NCBI GenBank assembly: GCA_029962745.1
Contig: CM057157.1
Coordinates: forward strand, 26,291,953-26,355,952
From: Echinometra lucunter
Taxonomy: Eukaryota > Echinodermata > Echinoidea > Camarodonta > Echinometridae
Direction of reading: 5' to 3'
Length of the DNA: 64,000 nucleotides
Position 1 is the first letter of the stretch; every line of letters begins with the position of its first letter. The notes beneath the pieces were generated by a model, which saw nothing but the letters and a program-made list of their open reading frames with translations, was not told where the DNA came from and searched no databases. Shown here in pieces: positions 43,401 to 55,965 of this stretch. A program made the translations under genes and the position numbers.

Positions 43401-45225
43401 ACTCCTCTCAATATCTTAGTCACCAAGATTCTTTCTTATGAAGGCAGAAAACTAGTGGTAATGCATACAGCTTGTGCGTAGACTAGAACGCATCTTTTTT
43501 TTTTTTTGTATGTAGCAAAGATTATAAAAGCGCAAGGCAGTTTGAATTTGGCTGCAAGTTTTATCAGACCGAGAAGACATGGGACTCTTTTTGCCCATAA
43601 AAGGATATTTCGTTGGATTAGATCAATAAATTGGTGAGTTGCACACCTTTAACAAATACTAGATGCTAGGCCTACGTATTTTAATTCGAGAAAAATAGTA
43701 TCTGAAGTATGAATTTAGGTCATGTTGCGGTAGTTTTCCCTCTAACCTACGCAGGCCAGTGGATTACCTTGCTGATCTTCTTTCTCTAAGTGAGGAGCCA
43801 ACCCTACCCAAATAAGAGGCTAACAAACTAGAGACAGAAAATTTGGTCTATGTTGGGCCAGGCAAAGTGAGATAATGACTTTGCCATGAAAAATTATGCG
43901 GCAAAGGGTGGAATATACAGAACATTACATAAGGTCTGTTGGTCATAAAACTCATGGTGATGGACAACACCTGTTACTGGATAAGCACCCACGGTGTCAA
44001 ATTCCCCATGAAAGCCCACGACTGAGTGTCTTTAAGATTGACAACTTGTGATTAGCAGCCAGCTAGTTGTTAGCTTTATTGTTCACTGTTTATAATGAAA
44101 ACACTGATAATTACAAACAGTAATGATTTCATGGACAAAATTGTTGATTAAAATGACCGTGGTATACATACTTTACATAACACCAATGAAAAATAATTGT
44201 TGAAGATTCTCAAGACCGACAGCAGATAAAGCTGACAACATGTGAGGCAGATTATTTATTTGTTCAATCTCCCCTAAGTAATAGTAGTAGCTGTTTGGTT
44301 TGTCTGGAGCATGGTCTGGGGGGCTGTCGGCACCCGGGAGCTCTCGCTGGTTCAACTCTGGTAATAATGAATGAGAGCGGCCAAGTCGTGAAACATTATA
44401 GGCACTAATGCATACGTGGGGGAATACTACTGTACGGTAAGCCTGGCAGCCGATGCACCATTTATTCTTCAAAGAATTAATCATGAAAGAAAGCTAGAAC
44501 ATGACATGGATCGGATATTTATTAATATGTAATCTTTGGGGCCTCATTTTTTTTCTTCAAAAAGTTAAGATCAAATTAAATTTCAGAGCATTAGTTTATG
44601 AATATCAATAAGTGGAAATTCATGGAACCTTGTCCAAATAGATTTGATAAGACATCCTTCAACTTTACACTGTGGAATCCTCGGTCTTTTATGAGTTTTA
44701 ATTTTTGAGTTATTAGATTATCAGAAGTGTCGGATTTTTTTTTAACACCCATTATAATATCTGAATGTATGGTGTGGTTCATCGTAGTTCTAGGAAATAC
44801 ATACATGTATTTCTTATATTACAAATTTCTTTGTGTTTTGTAGGAATCTGTATTAAAGGAAAGCGGCTGAAGCATCATGTGAGCTGCACAGTATTAGGTA
44901 AGCTTTTCTTTGGTTTACTGTCTAGGGAGTCCTCAACTTTTTACATAAAGGCATGTTCATAGTGGTAAACCCCGGGGTAAACAGTTACCACTGCTGTGTT
45001 TTAGTGAATGGTATAAATGAGGCAGCAAAAGGCACATTTTTTTTGGCCTTCTGGTGGCAAAATGGTGTGGATCAATCAAATTCCTATGCAGTTTAACGCA
45101 AAATATAACTTAATACGAGTTTATTTGCTTGAGCAACTCATGGCAAACCTCCCTTTTATTTGGAGTTGACTTGTTAATGAGCATCATTATCATAAGTAGG
45201 CATACATGAATGATTAAAAAACCCA
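40481..45225. other. NUP155 3' flank; no convincing gene
   Basis: The 3' UTR must begin here. AATAAA occurs at 42077 and 43269 but I cannot tell which, if any, is used. Two short exon-like stretches with good GT-AG borders, 41119-41177 and 44844-44897, do not join in frame and match nothing I know. A worn TTAA-type MITE (GCCAATTTCAAGAGC) lies near 42555-42850. Confidence 0.4.
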
Positions 45226-45979
45226 GGGGCCGTATTCTGAAAATTGTTTTATCTCTAATATTGTTGTATCTTAGGTGTTAAGATAAAATTGGTATTCTGA
45301 AAACTGTCTTAACTTTTCTCTTAACTTTTGTTGTATCTTTGTTCATTCTGCGCAACCTAATTTGCATACGTGTGCTGTGAGATAATATCTCGAGATAATA
45401 GGTGTTCTGAAAATTGTATCTTTTGTTTATCTCATCTCCCATGGTGATAACAAATATTTACAACAGCTATAAGGGGCTCTATATGTATCATATCTTACAA
45501 TGTCTGAAAATTTCTAGCTCAGAAACGGGCAGTACATGATCGACCAGCAAGATAAAGAGTGTTTGTTACTTGAAACGTCACAGAGGAGACATTTTGTAGA
45601 AATTGACGAGTGGGAAGTGATGATTTTGCGTTAAATTGTGACTTGGTTGGGGCGAGGGGGGACATGAGCCTCGTGGTTAATTAATTGCTGTCGATTGCAC
45701 ATAGTTTATGAAACGCCTAACTTGATTAATGAGGCGCTTAAAATTGTTTAAGTGCAAAGTGCATTCCTATGTTTCAATATAAGGGATACTGCTATTGGTC
45801 CACCTGTCTGTGTAAGATCCATCTTGATTGGTAAAAAGCCAACAAATGGATGGTCCTTACAAAGATAAGACAGTTTTTCAGAATACCAACTTACAACAAT
45901 TTTAGCGAGGTACATGTATCTTTGTGATATGAGACAAAAGTTAATAGAAAAGTTAAGACAGTTTTCAGAATACCACCCC
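45226..45979. mobile_element. ~750-bp foldback element, GTATTCTGAAAA ends
   Basis: GGGGCCGTATTCTGAAAATT left and CAGTTTTCAGAATACCACCCC right, with a second inner pair GGTATTCTGAAAACTGTCTT / AGACAGTTTTTCAGAATACC. No coding region. Confidence 0.7.
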
Positions 45980-46155
45980 AGGGGTTTAAAGTGATTGCAC
46001 AATGGTGAACAAAATTTTGATATATGATTAAAAATATGATGATTAAAAATATGATGATTTTCAATCGAAATCATTGCATATTGCAGTTGCGCTGCGCGCT
46101 AGACTGTACAACATGTATTATACCTTGCGCGCATTTTGCTAGAAGTGCGCGACAA

Positions 46156-46196
46156 GGTACCCACTTTGACGTCATTTTGACGTCAAAGTGGGTACC
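46156..46196. promoter_or_regulatory. Perfect 19-bp palindrome with two CRE motifs
   Basis: GGTACCCACTTTGACGTCA, three T, then its exact inverse. TGACGTCA (CREB/ATF site) occurs at 46167-46174 and 46178-46185. GCGCGC words lie just upstream (46090-46150). The regulatory role is inference; it may be the tip of a foldback element. Confidence 0.45.
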
Positions 46197-47265
46197 CAGT
46201 TGAAACTGGGTCGCAGCCGAGGGGTCAAAAATATCCTGAAATCTTACCACATTTTGGGGGTTTCCTTGGCAACAGGACTTTTAAAAAAACTATAGGCAGA
46301 TGATTTTCTGCTAATAAAATCATGCTCTTTTAAATGAACTGACATTGTTTCAGCATTGGATACCCCCTTTAAGCCCTATTCAGACTAGCCTCCAATGACG
46401 GCAGCCGTATACATGTAGCTCTTTTGTTTGCTCTTTCTAGCTTTCTACCTCTCTCTCTGAAATACACGGAATACTCCTCTGATTGCAAGACTAGGCGCAA
46501 GTCAAAATGATTACCCTCCCGGGCCTTGCTGATTAAGTCTCACAACTTGGCTTGCATTTTTCAATTTCAGGTAGGTCTGTATATCCGAATCAAACTTTCA
46601 CACTGCATATTGCAATGAATATGCAATGCACAAACTGAATATCAATTAAAGTTTGTACATTTCTTGTAGAAATAACCTGGAAATCATTTCAAACAATGTT
46701 GATAGGTCTTTTCTATGACTCTAAAAGAATTGAGAGCTGCAAGAAATAGTTCATCTTCGGGGCATCAAGACTATGAAGAAACAAAGTCAAAAAACGAGTC
46801 ACAGACTACTTGGCAAATTTACATGGGGACTGTTACACACAAGACGAAAATGGTGATCATGCTGCCCTGCTCTACCCCGATCTAATGACGACTTTCCCGC
46901 TGTAACCGCTCTTACTTCGGGCTCCCCTCTTTTACTGTAATTAAGACGGGTTCCTACAATGCTCTCAATACGTTTCGTTCCCGCTTTAACTACACCATTT
47001 CCACCTTTGCTACACTGTATCCATTTTACTTACACTGTTCCTGCGCTTATTCAGACTTATACAAGCTCGTGATGCCCTGCCCGGCACTAGTTTACATCGG
47101 CTGAATCATTCAAGATTTCCGTCGCCGTCCCCAAAACAAAAATCATTCGTACCAAGAGAAAATCGCTGAATATTGGGTCCAGATTGGTCAATTTTTACCC
47201 GATCTTCCCAAACCTGGAAAAATGGTCAAATCGTTGCTAGGGCGGCATAGTGGAATGGGGGCTTA

Positions 47266-47626
47266 AGGTGCGTTCAGATATGATGCGACTTTGTGCAGCC
47301 ACATTGTGCCGGCACATTTTTTGTGTTCAGATATGATGCGACTTTGTGCCGCCACTTATGCTATTGAACGCGCATTAATGCGTAAACTCTCAAACTAGAG
47401 AGAATTTTGTCAAAACTTGCACAAACAATCTCATGACAACAATTTTGCGCTAACTTTTTAGGAATTTGACTGGTGCACATTTTTTTGCAGCCAGGCCAGG
47501 CAGCAAACCAAATTGTGTCCTACCTCGGCGACATTTTTTTGTCGCCCCATACCCCATAGACCTGTTTACAAAAAACGTGGCTGCACAATGTGGCGGCACA
47601 AAGTCGCATCATATCTGAACGCACCT
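47266..47626. mobile_element. TTA-flanked MITE, PIF/Harbinger-like (best-preserved copy)
   Basis: AGGTGCGTTCAGATATGATG left and CATCATATCTGAACGCACCT right, exact inverses over 20 bases, with TTA at 47263-47265 and 47627-47629. Confidence 0.8.
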
Positions 47627-47659
47627 TTAGTATGTGGAATATAAAGTGTTTTATTGAGG

Positions 47660-47935
47660 AGGGGAGGAGCAGAGCATTGCAAGCAAACAATGCTCCCCAA
47701 GACCCCCCCCCCCCCCCCACTAATGAATGAATTCAAATTCCAATTCAAAATAATCTGATTTAAATCCAACTCTGGTGGGGGGGGGGGGACAAGCATTGCA
47801 AACACACAATGCTTCCAAAGACCCCCCCCCCTTATTGAATAAGATCTCTCACAAGTCTCGTATGTCTTGGGGGGGGCAGACTTGGCAGAGCGCACAATCC
47901 CCAAGACAATCCCTCCCCGGGACTGTCACAATCTT
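47660..47935. repeat. Two units with C-runs/G-runs and GCATTGCAAACACACAATGC
   Basis: A ~100-bp unit (AAGCATTGCAAACA, then a C-run, then a GGGG run) appears about twice. ORFs here are G/P-rich artefacts of homopolymers. Confidence 0.5.
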
Positions 47936-47990
47936 GCTTATACATTGGAGTCTAGAAATGTTCAGGCTTTATCAGGACCACCTTCATTAT

Positions 47991-48398
47991 CCCATTCGTG
48001 ACAGGAATTATTTAAGGCCTAATTTGATCAGCTTTTATTCTTCAAATTGGCAACAACAACATTTTTATTTTATTGCTACATTTTATTTATAAAACGTCAT
48101 TTATCAGAAATGAATATAAATTGACAGCAATTATGATGATAAGTCAAAAAGTTGCCAATTTGCAGGGGAAAACGGTGATTTTAAACTTTCTATCACATTG
48201 CCAATTTAAGGATTTTAATGCTTATTTTCCTTTAAATAATTTTCAGCATCAAACAACGAATATTGACGCAACCAAAATGGGCACAGTTTGTGTAGAATTT
48301 TTTGCTCTTTCTGCTCATGTATTTGGTATGATTTTTAGGGCTTTGCATCAAAAGATATTAGGCCAAACCACAAAATGTGGACCTCTGTCACGAATGGG
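47991..48398. mobile_element. piggyBac-like MITE flanked by TTAT
   Basis: CCCATTCGTGACAGG ... CTGTCACGAATGGG, 408 bp, near-identical to 61679-62082. Unlike the others it is flanked by TTAT on both sides (47987-47990 and 48399-48402), an unusual target. Confidence 0.88.
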
Positions 48399-48402
48399 TT
48401 AT

Positions 48403-51400
48403 GAGGGTAATTAGATACTGTAGTCTCCACAGCTCTTTGACTTTTGGTTGAATAGACTGCATTGTTAGGCATGCACGCGCACTCAAGTGTTTTCTTTTCA
48501 TGTGTACTGGGCTATGCCGAGTACCTATAGCTGCTTACCCATGTGCTTAAGTGTATGCATGTCTCTCTTTCCAGATGAACTGTTCAGTGCATTTGCTATG
48601 CATCATAGCATCTCTGTGGATGGAATCCACTTTGCATACATTGGTTTCATTCCTTTGTCATGCTCTTGAGTAAAGAGCAACTTTTGGTCAAGGAGTATGC
48701 ATAAATTAGTGAACAGTCTTTTGCTGTGTTGGGCATTCTGCAGCCAACTCGTGAAATGAGAGGATGTGTTGCCGTTGGGGCTGGGCAGCTGTGGGTGAAA
48801 GCCACACCCGCTATCAGTACAAGAAGCTATCTGTAAGTGTTTGCATTTAGATGGGTGATTAAGGAATAGTCAGTAAGTTTTCAATTCATCTTTTTATTGT
48901 TAACACCCAGCATTTAATAGACCATTTTCATTATTACTGTACTTGTTTTTACTAAACAAGAAATAATTTTATTTGCACTGATCGTAAGCTGCTTTGTTTC
49001 ATCCCCACTCGCCATTCACTAACACATGATAAAAATCTGCCCATGATTTTGAGCTGTATGAGCTTGATTACCCATTTTTTACCTAAGTTTAAGTGTGATG
49101 ATTTGTGATGCTAAAATGGCAGCCAACGTAGATCTGCGGTGGTTGACCTCTGTAGTTGAAGATAAACATGTAAATCAACCTGGAAGATTTCTTAGAATAT
49201 TTCTTTATGTTTTCTCTTTGTCCAGACGGCAAAGTTGCAGATGTTAGTCGGTGATGTTCTGAAGACTTTGATGTCCGTGTTACTAATTTTCCAGATATCT
49301 TCCCCCTGAAGACTGCATGAGCTGCCTTAGTGATGTCTTTGTTGCCAGCTTACAATGTGGTGTCAGAAGGGATAGGTTCGTAGAGCACTCGTCACAGGGC
49401 GTTCGCATTTGCAGCCTTAGAGCCACATGTAAACCACCGGGTCAGTCATCTCTGAAAGCCATTGGCAGTTTGCTGTTTTCATGATCATACCAGCCCAATG
49501 TTGTAAGTAAAGATACCTACATATTTCAAGACTTTATTATTTACTATATTGCTTAATGCTATTCTAGGTGAATATAGTGAGTTAGACTTTGGTAAACTTC
49601 CCTCTAAAGTATATAATGCGAATTGTTAAGCATAATAATGTGTATAGCTCTGTTTCAGATCAATGGTACTTTTTTGGTACAGCTAGGTGGACAAAATGGC
49701 CAAAAATTAGAATATTTTTTTTAATTTTGAAACTTCAATGAAATTGTTGCCAAAGGGTCATAATCTAGTTTAAAATTAGTGGCAGAGCTTGAATACATTT
49801 TGAAATATTTGTTCCGGGGCTTAAAGTTGTGGAAATTGCAATTTTATAGAAACCTGCATTTTAAGATTGTGATGTGAGGGTCTCCAAACATAATATTTTA
49901 CCATTTTTACTATGTTTCTCTAGTGATAACAATATAAACTTTTAATTCAGGGAAAATTTTGAAAGAAAAAAATGTTCATCTTATTGTATTCTCAATAAAT
50001 GTCTTAAAATTGTAATTTATTTTGGGGGGGATTATAAGAGATCAAAAATTTCAAAATCAAATGATGTACGATTTTATATGTTTATTCGCATGGTTAAGGG
50101 GGGAAGGGCCCTAAAAATTGGCAAAATTTTCATTTTTTAATTCCTGTTGATAGATATATATTTCAGGAATTAAAATCTAAAATTTTAGGCCAGATAATAA
50201 TAATTGCTTATTAGGCCTATATCCTTTGTTTTAACAAAAGTGTGATTTCATGTGAGGTGATGTATATCAATGAAAGATTTTGTAAGAATAAATGCATGAA
50301 TGAAGCCCAAATTTTGAGTGTTGATTTGTTGATGTGTGAGCTGTTGTTTGAATGAAAAATTGATGTGTGAGCTGTTGTTTGAATGAAAAATTTTATCTCC
50401 TGTATTTCTATTTTTTTCTTAATTAACTTATGAATACATAATTAGGTGAGCTGGAGTGTGATTGGTTAAAAGAAAAATCATAAAAAATAAAAGAAATAAA
50501 AAACACAAAAACTGAAACATTCAATCATGTCTAATATACATCACCTATCCTGACACAAAATTTCAACAAGATTGGATGAGTAGTTAATGAAAGAGGCTTT
50601 ACTAAAGTATTTCTTATGTATTTCTTTCTATGCAAATGGGGAATGTGGGATGTCGAATTTCATGCACACTAATACATTTCCCATTGTACACATAACAAAT
50701 ATAAATCAATTTCAACAAGCTGAAATACACCAAATAGAGGAAAATGCACAAAAACCATAATTTTTAGGTAAACTACCTGTCCCCCCTTAAGGGGTCACAA
50801 AGTAGCATAGACATCAAACTGTCTATAATATTTTCAGACTTATTGTTTCAGACATGACAGTTAACAGTGTGGTGCTGTTAGATGTGACAGTTAACAGTTT
50901 GTATTGTTTCTGATGTGACTTATGTGTTAACATGTAACAAAGTAAAACAAAACAAATTATTGTCTCTTGATAAATCATAAGTGACAGTATAACCATCTTG
51001 CAAAGTATGCATTATAGAAATAATTGGGAGAGAGAGAGAGAGAGAGTAAGAAGGAAGCACATGTATGTAAGCAAACGAGGCATTATAGATAGAGAAAGAA
51101 AAATGTATGGGAGTGCAAGAGAGTAAAGGAGGTGGGAGGGGTAGGTAATCCCCGATCGAGATCAGAAAGATGGACAGAGAAAGAGAAGAGGCGCACAGTG
51201 TGGAGAATTTAAAAGAAAAAGAGTCTTCGACAGGAAAAACTTTGTAATGGGTAGAGAGAGAGAAAAAGAATGACTGTATCGAGAGATCTGTTTGAAATGA
51301 GAGAAATTTATAATTTCTAAGTTAATGAAAGGATGTGCAGTCACATTCACAGCTCAACTGTCACGTAATTTCTCAAAGTATTGCGCATTCTCTCCATGCT

Positions 51401-51640
51401 GTTGTGAATTTACTCAGTACAATAAAACAATCACAACACCGCGAAATCATTCAGTACTCGAAAAATCACTCTTACAGTATGTACAAAGACATTCAACTGC
51501 AAGGCAATGTACGTTTTTCAAATTAACATTTTGATTTAGGTATGCAAAACATTAACAGCGCAATGAATTATAACGAAATAGATTGAAAAAAAATGTATGA
51601 TTTGTAATTAATATTACAAAAATATTTGAATACTTAGAGA
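48403..51640. other. No gene recognised
   Basis: AT-rich sequence. Holds a short stretch (48619-48715) that resembles 26445-26550 (GGAATCCA.TTTGCATACAT ... GTATGCATAA), a 43-bp direct repeat near 50330-50390 and a (GA)n tract at 51027-51046. Nothing else is supported. Confidence 0.4.
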
Positions 51641-51641
51641 T

Positions 51642-52500
51642 CGGAAATCAACTTATTCTTCTAATTCTTACATCAACTGAATTCAAATAAAGAATAATCG
51701 TTAAACAGCTACTGAGTGAACATACAAGCGGAAATGAAAATAATTAAAACTGAAACTAATTGCAAAGTAATAAATATATTACAAGAAATACAACAATATT
51801 TGAATACTTAAAGCACATGAAATGAAAACAAAGTTCGATGGTAAAGAAATGAAATCAAATGTAATTGAAAAATGCCCTGAAAAATATACATTTCAGAACA
51901 AGACCAGAAACAGCTCTTAAAACGATGGCTGAATAATACCTGAAGGGTATATGTCGGAAATCAACTTATTCTTCTAATTCTTACATCAACTGAATTCAAA
52001 TAAAGAATAATCGTTAAACAGCTACTGAGTGAACATACAAGTGGAAATGAAAATAATTAAAAGTGAAACTAATTGCAAAGTTATAAATATATTACAAGAA
52101 ATAAACAAATATTATTGCACATGCATTAAAAACAAATTACAATGGTAAAAACTGAAAGCAAATGTTATTGAAAATTGTCAAAAAGACCAAAGCAGTTCGG
52201 TACAAGATTACATTCAAGTATCCATATACGTACATCAACGCATGATTAACCAATATCTGAAGGGTAAACTGGAAATGATATCTGAAACGGCATACTCCTC
52301 TAATTCATGCATCAACTAACTAGAAAATCCATGTTACAATCCAATTAACTCTGCAGCAAATAGAGTTCAAGTGCAAAGTCTGTCGTCTTGTGTTCAATTC
52401 ATGCATCAACTAACTAGAAAATCCATGTTACAATCCAATTAACTCAGTAGCAAATAGAGTTCAAGTGCAAAGTCTATCGTCTTGTGTTCAACCTGAAGGC
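51642..52500. repeat. ~313-bp and ~94-bp tandem repeats downstream of the BEN-like ORF
   Basis: CGGAAATCAACTTATTCTTC starts at 51642 and again at 51955 (period 313), with a worn third unit from about 52258. A 94-bp unit (AATTCATGCATCAACTAACT) at 52302 is repeated at 52396. On the minus strand this would be the 3' flank of the 52526-53440 ORF. Confidence 0.85.
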
Positions 52501-52525
52501 GAAACACCTGTTGTTTGTAGCAATC

Positions 52526-53440
52526 CTAACATCTCACTGGAATCTGGCGCTTGCTGTACTTCCTGGAAACTGCAATCAATGCACGGAAAGCTGGCTTGGC
52601 ACACAATGCTTCCACTGGCCGTTGAACACTTTGCCTCCATACACTGTAGAAGTTACTCCTGGCAAGTTCCTCTGGGTCTATCATCTTGTCCAAGAGCTTG
52701 ACAACCAGGTCCTTGGGGCCAGAGCATGCAGCATAACAGCGGTCATACGTTGCCTTGCCCATCCTCACGGAATCACTTGCAGAACCGATGACCACCTGGT
52801 TCCCATCAAGGGCGATGTACATAGTGGGGACCTTCTCAACATCACTGGTTCTGCTGGCATCATTGAAGTCCGTGTGGAGTCGGGCAAGCACTACCTCCCA
52901 TTGCTGGTTCTGTGCGTGAAGCATAGACAGCATCTGCATCATGTCGTTAGGTTGAGGAAAGAAGGGTAGGCCAGGTTGTTGGAGACTTGGAGGGTATCGG
53001 TCAGTGGGCGAGCCTATGGAGCCGGGAGGTGCTCGGGTAGGACCACAGGACCCCGTGGATTGGTCGGTGGATGAGCCTGTGGAGCAGGGAGGTAGCCTGA
53101 TAGGACCACAGGGCTGGTTGGATTGGTCGGTGGGCGAGCCTGTGGAGCTGGGAGGTGGCCGGGAAGGACCACAGGGTAGAGTGGCTAGATCGGTGGGTTC
53201 CTGGAGAAACGGCTGTGTAGGCCTAGTTGTTGGTAGAGCCTCCGGTGGTGTTGTGGTGTTCTGCCGAGGATGACTTTCCGCTCGAGGGACTATCTTCAAA
53301 GTTGCTGTAGATGTAATCTTTAGAAGTGGTTGGGTCGTGAGTGGTTGAGTGGTTGGTTCTACTGTTCGTGGTGCAGCAGTTGTTGGTATCGGTAGAGGTA
53401 GGGTTTTAGTGGCGACCTGGGTAGAGGCCTTCGCTGCCAT
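52526..53440 (-). CDS. Proline-rich protein with possible BEN domain
   Basis: Intact 304-codon ORF from ATG at 53440 to TAG. Residues about 1-90 are Thr/Pro-rich. About 95-155 hold three ~22-residue repeats around CGP.R.PP.S.GSPTDQS. About 165-190 (MMQMLSMLHAQNQQWEVVLA) look helical. The last ~105 residues (YIALDGNQVVIGSA ... DLVVKLLDKMIDPEELARSN) have the layout of a BEN domain, a DNA/chromatin-binding fold, with the typical F/L-..-EEL..SN stretch; this is inference from pattern. A 5' UTR intron is plausible (donor at 53669, T-rich tract at about 53500). A broken inverted copy of the 5' end lies at 55966-56383. Base composition is more GC-rich than the surroundings. It could be a retrocopy or a transposon passenger. 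Confidence 0.6.
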   Translation of the reverse strand: MAAKASTQVATKTLPLPIPTTAAPRTVEPTTQPLTTQPLLKITSTATLKIVPRAESHPRQNTTTPPEALPTTRPTQPFLQEPTDLATLPCGPSRPPPSSTGSPTDQSNQPCGPIRLPPCSTGSSTDQSTGSCGPTRAPPGSIGSPTDRYPPSLQQPGLPFFPQPNDMMQMLSMLHAQNQQWEVVLARLHTDFNDASRTSDVEKVPTMYIALDGNQVVIGSASDSVRMGKATYDRCYAACSGPKDLVVKLLDKMIDPEELARSNFYSVWRQSVQRPVEALCAKPAFRALIAVSRKYSKRQIPVRC

Positions 53441-53755
53441 GTGCTTTGTAGCTCCTCTGCGTTTTGGTCTATCTTACCGAAGTCTCTCAGTATATAAATC
53501 AAAAAAAAAAAAAAAAAAAAAATCCATGAGTTAAGTCATAAGGAATTGTTTCCAAAATACAAACATAATTGTTTTGAAAACCATATATTTGTACTAGTAT
53601 AAAGCGCATTTACATTAATCTGGTTTTATTTATAAAAAAAAAAGAAACAACTTATGTACTTATACTTACTGATGGATATCATCAGAGCCTTGTGATGTCA
53701 CCTCTTGTACAGGACAGACACTTCCATTCCCTCCGCCAGTTCTCCTTTTCTGATT
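53026..53755. repeat. Inverted repeat, left arm (right arm 55648-56383)
   Basis: Contains the first ~140 codons, 5' UTR and intron of the BEN-like ORF. The right arm 1.9 kb away is its inverted, diverged copy. Right-arm similarity ends at CCCGAGCACCTCC. Confidence 0.8.
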
Positions 53756-54064
53756 CTGCTCCTTACCACTGGCTCCCTAATTCCCCTCCACTTTGCCACA
53801 AGCCACTCTACGATTGACTTGATGAGTACTTGAATGCAGTAGTAGATCATTTACGAAGCGAGAATAAAGTCGAAATGCTTGTACTCTTGTACATGACAGA
53901 CACTTCCATTCCCTCTGCCAGTTCTCCTCCTTTCCTGATTCTGCTCCTTACCACTGGTTCCCTAATTCCCCTCCACTTTGCCACAAGCCACTCTAAGATT
54001 GACTTGATGAGTACTTGAATGCAGTAGTAGATCATTTACGAAGCGAGAATAAAGTCGAAATGCT
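53700..54064. repeat. 182-bp tandem duplication upstream of the BEN-like ORF
   Basis: GACAGACACTTCCATTCCCT occurs at 53713 and 53895 and the two units end alike at AATAAAGTCGAAATGCTT. It covers the putative first exon/promoter side of the minus-strand ORF. Confidence 0.88.
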
Positions 54065-55500
54065 TTATGATGAACTTTTTATGGAAGTGCTATTTACATA
54101 AACATCAAAAACGATTATCCTGCATAAAGCTGTCCAATCAGATCGCTCTCCGCACTGCCCAATGAAAGTAATGTCACGTGACACCACTAATGACTTGCGG
54201 CATGTAATAATACGGATCAAAGGTAATATCACTCTAGAGCTCATCTATTGTCATGCTTACTTTTTTAGTTCAAGATGCGGGTTATTGTATATGAAAGTCA
54301 ATCTTGTAGCCCCCGTTCTTGTGTATCATAGAACTGTGATATCGCATTACAATTAGCAAAGAATGCTGCCAAAATTATGGGCAAGTTTTTTATTCTTTGT
54401 ATGTTGCTATTTTACATGTGTTTAGCTATTCTCGTAATCACTGAATTTTGCTGGTTGGTTCAACATGACATAAACTAATATAGAGACTGCTACTCCCGGC
54501 GCTGCTGTCCAAATGTGGTTTCATCATTCAAGAAAACTTATTAGAGAGAGATACTACTATGACATGTATCACTTTCAGAGATGACCGCAACACATAGACA
54601 TACTCAAGTATTAAGTTCTAAGCAGAATGGTTCCTCCTTCTGTTTAACTCTGCTGATGGAACATTGCTTTTGAATAATGTGGCATAATCAATTCCCCCCC
54701 CCCTCCAAAAAAAACAAAACTAAAAAATTTATACATGCAGAAATAAAAAATTAGCAAAGACATGCACTCAGATTTTGTCTCCTTGAACTCTCTAAGTTCA
54801 GTTGCAAATAACTGAAAAAAGTAGAATTTTCATTAAGCATATTTCATTTTGTTTTAGGGGAAAATGATCTAAGTCCACATTTTACATTTAATTTGGTAAG
54901 AGAATAGCTTTTCAGTGAAATACTATCACTTACAAACAACTCATTGGTCTTATTTCTTTGCAATTTTGTACTTCATTTGATTAATATTAATCAGACAACC
55001 TTGAAAATAAAGGGTTATCTTTTTGTTCAAGGAATAATTATTATACCCTTCTATTTAGCTTTTGATGAGTCATTTTACACAGAAACCAGTGCTCATTAAT
55101 GTAAAACAAGGATGCAAAGGCTTTGGAACCAATTAAAATAACCATTTTCTCTTCATGTTAAAAAAGGATAATAAACTGGATGACATTGTCATTAAATCAC
55201 AAGAAAAACATTACTACAGGGTAAACATGAAAGCGTATAGCACTTTGTTGTCTAATTAGACATATTGTACCATAAGGGGGGAAAATGATTTCCTTATTAA
55301 ATGCATTCATCATTAAGGCTTGAATTTTTTTATATGTTGGGCTATCAAATCCAAAGTGCTTGTAGGTTTTGGGCACTGTTCGATGCAACAGAGAATGTCA
55401 GTGAAGGGAATTACACCTTGTCATCTTCTCTGAGGGCCAAATGAAACAATTTGATGATCTTTGTGGGGTCATCAGATTAACAGTCGACTTGTATCTTTGA
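54065..55500. other. No gene or element recognised
   Basis: AT-rich spacer between the two inverted arms. A C-run/A-run at 54694-54725 is the only notable simple sequence. Confidence 0.4.
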
Positions 55501-55514
55501 TGGTTTGTACCACT

Positions 55515-55552
55515 ATTATTATTAAAATTTATTATTATTATTATTATTGTTA

Positions 55553-55619
<67 letters not shown>

Positions 55620-55645
55620 TATTATCATACTATTATTATTATTGT
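55515..55645. repeat. (TTA)n microsatellite at the inverted-arm boundary
   Basis: About 130 bp of TTA triplets lie directly against the start of the right arm. Confidence 0.95.
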
Positions 55646-55965
55646 TATGGTAAGGAGCAGAATCAGGAAAGGAGGAGAACTGGCAGAAGAAGTGTCTGTA
55701 CAAGAGGTGACATCATAAGGCTATGATGATATCCATCAGTAAGTATAAGTACATAAGTTGTTTCTTTTTTTTTTTATAAATAAAACCAGATTAATGTAAA
55801 TGCACTTTATACTAGTACAATATATGGTTTTCAAAACAATTATGTCTGTTTTTTGGAAACAATTCCTTATGACTTAACTAATGGATTTTCTTTAAAAATT
55901 TTTTTTTCATTTATATAGAGAGACTTCGGTAAGAGAGACCGAAACGCAGAGGAGCTACAAAGCAC

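Noticed and set aside
44173..44484. 103-residue minus-strand ORF
   Set aside because: No recognisable domain, splice context or repeat; a chance ORF is as likely.
48573..48669. Exon-like start after tctctctttccag with ATG
   Set aside because: The sequence is part of a short repeat shared with 26445-26550, and no partner exon in phase was found.
53004..53273. Plus-strand G/P/V-rich ORF
   Set aside because: Shadow of the proline repeats of the minus-strand 304-codon ORF.
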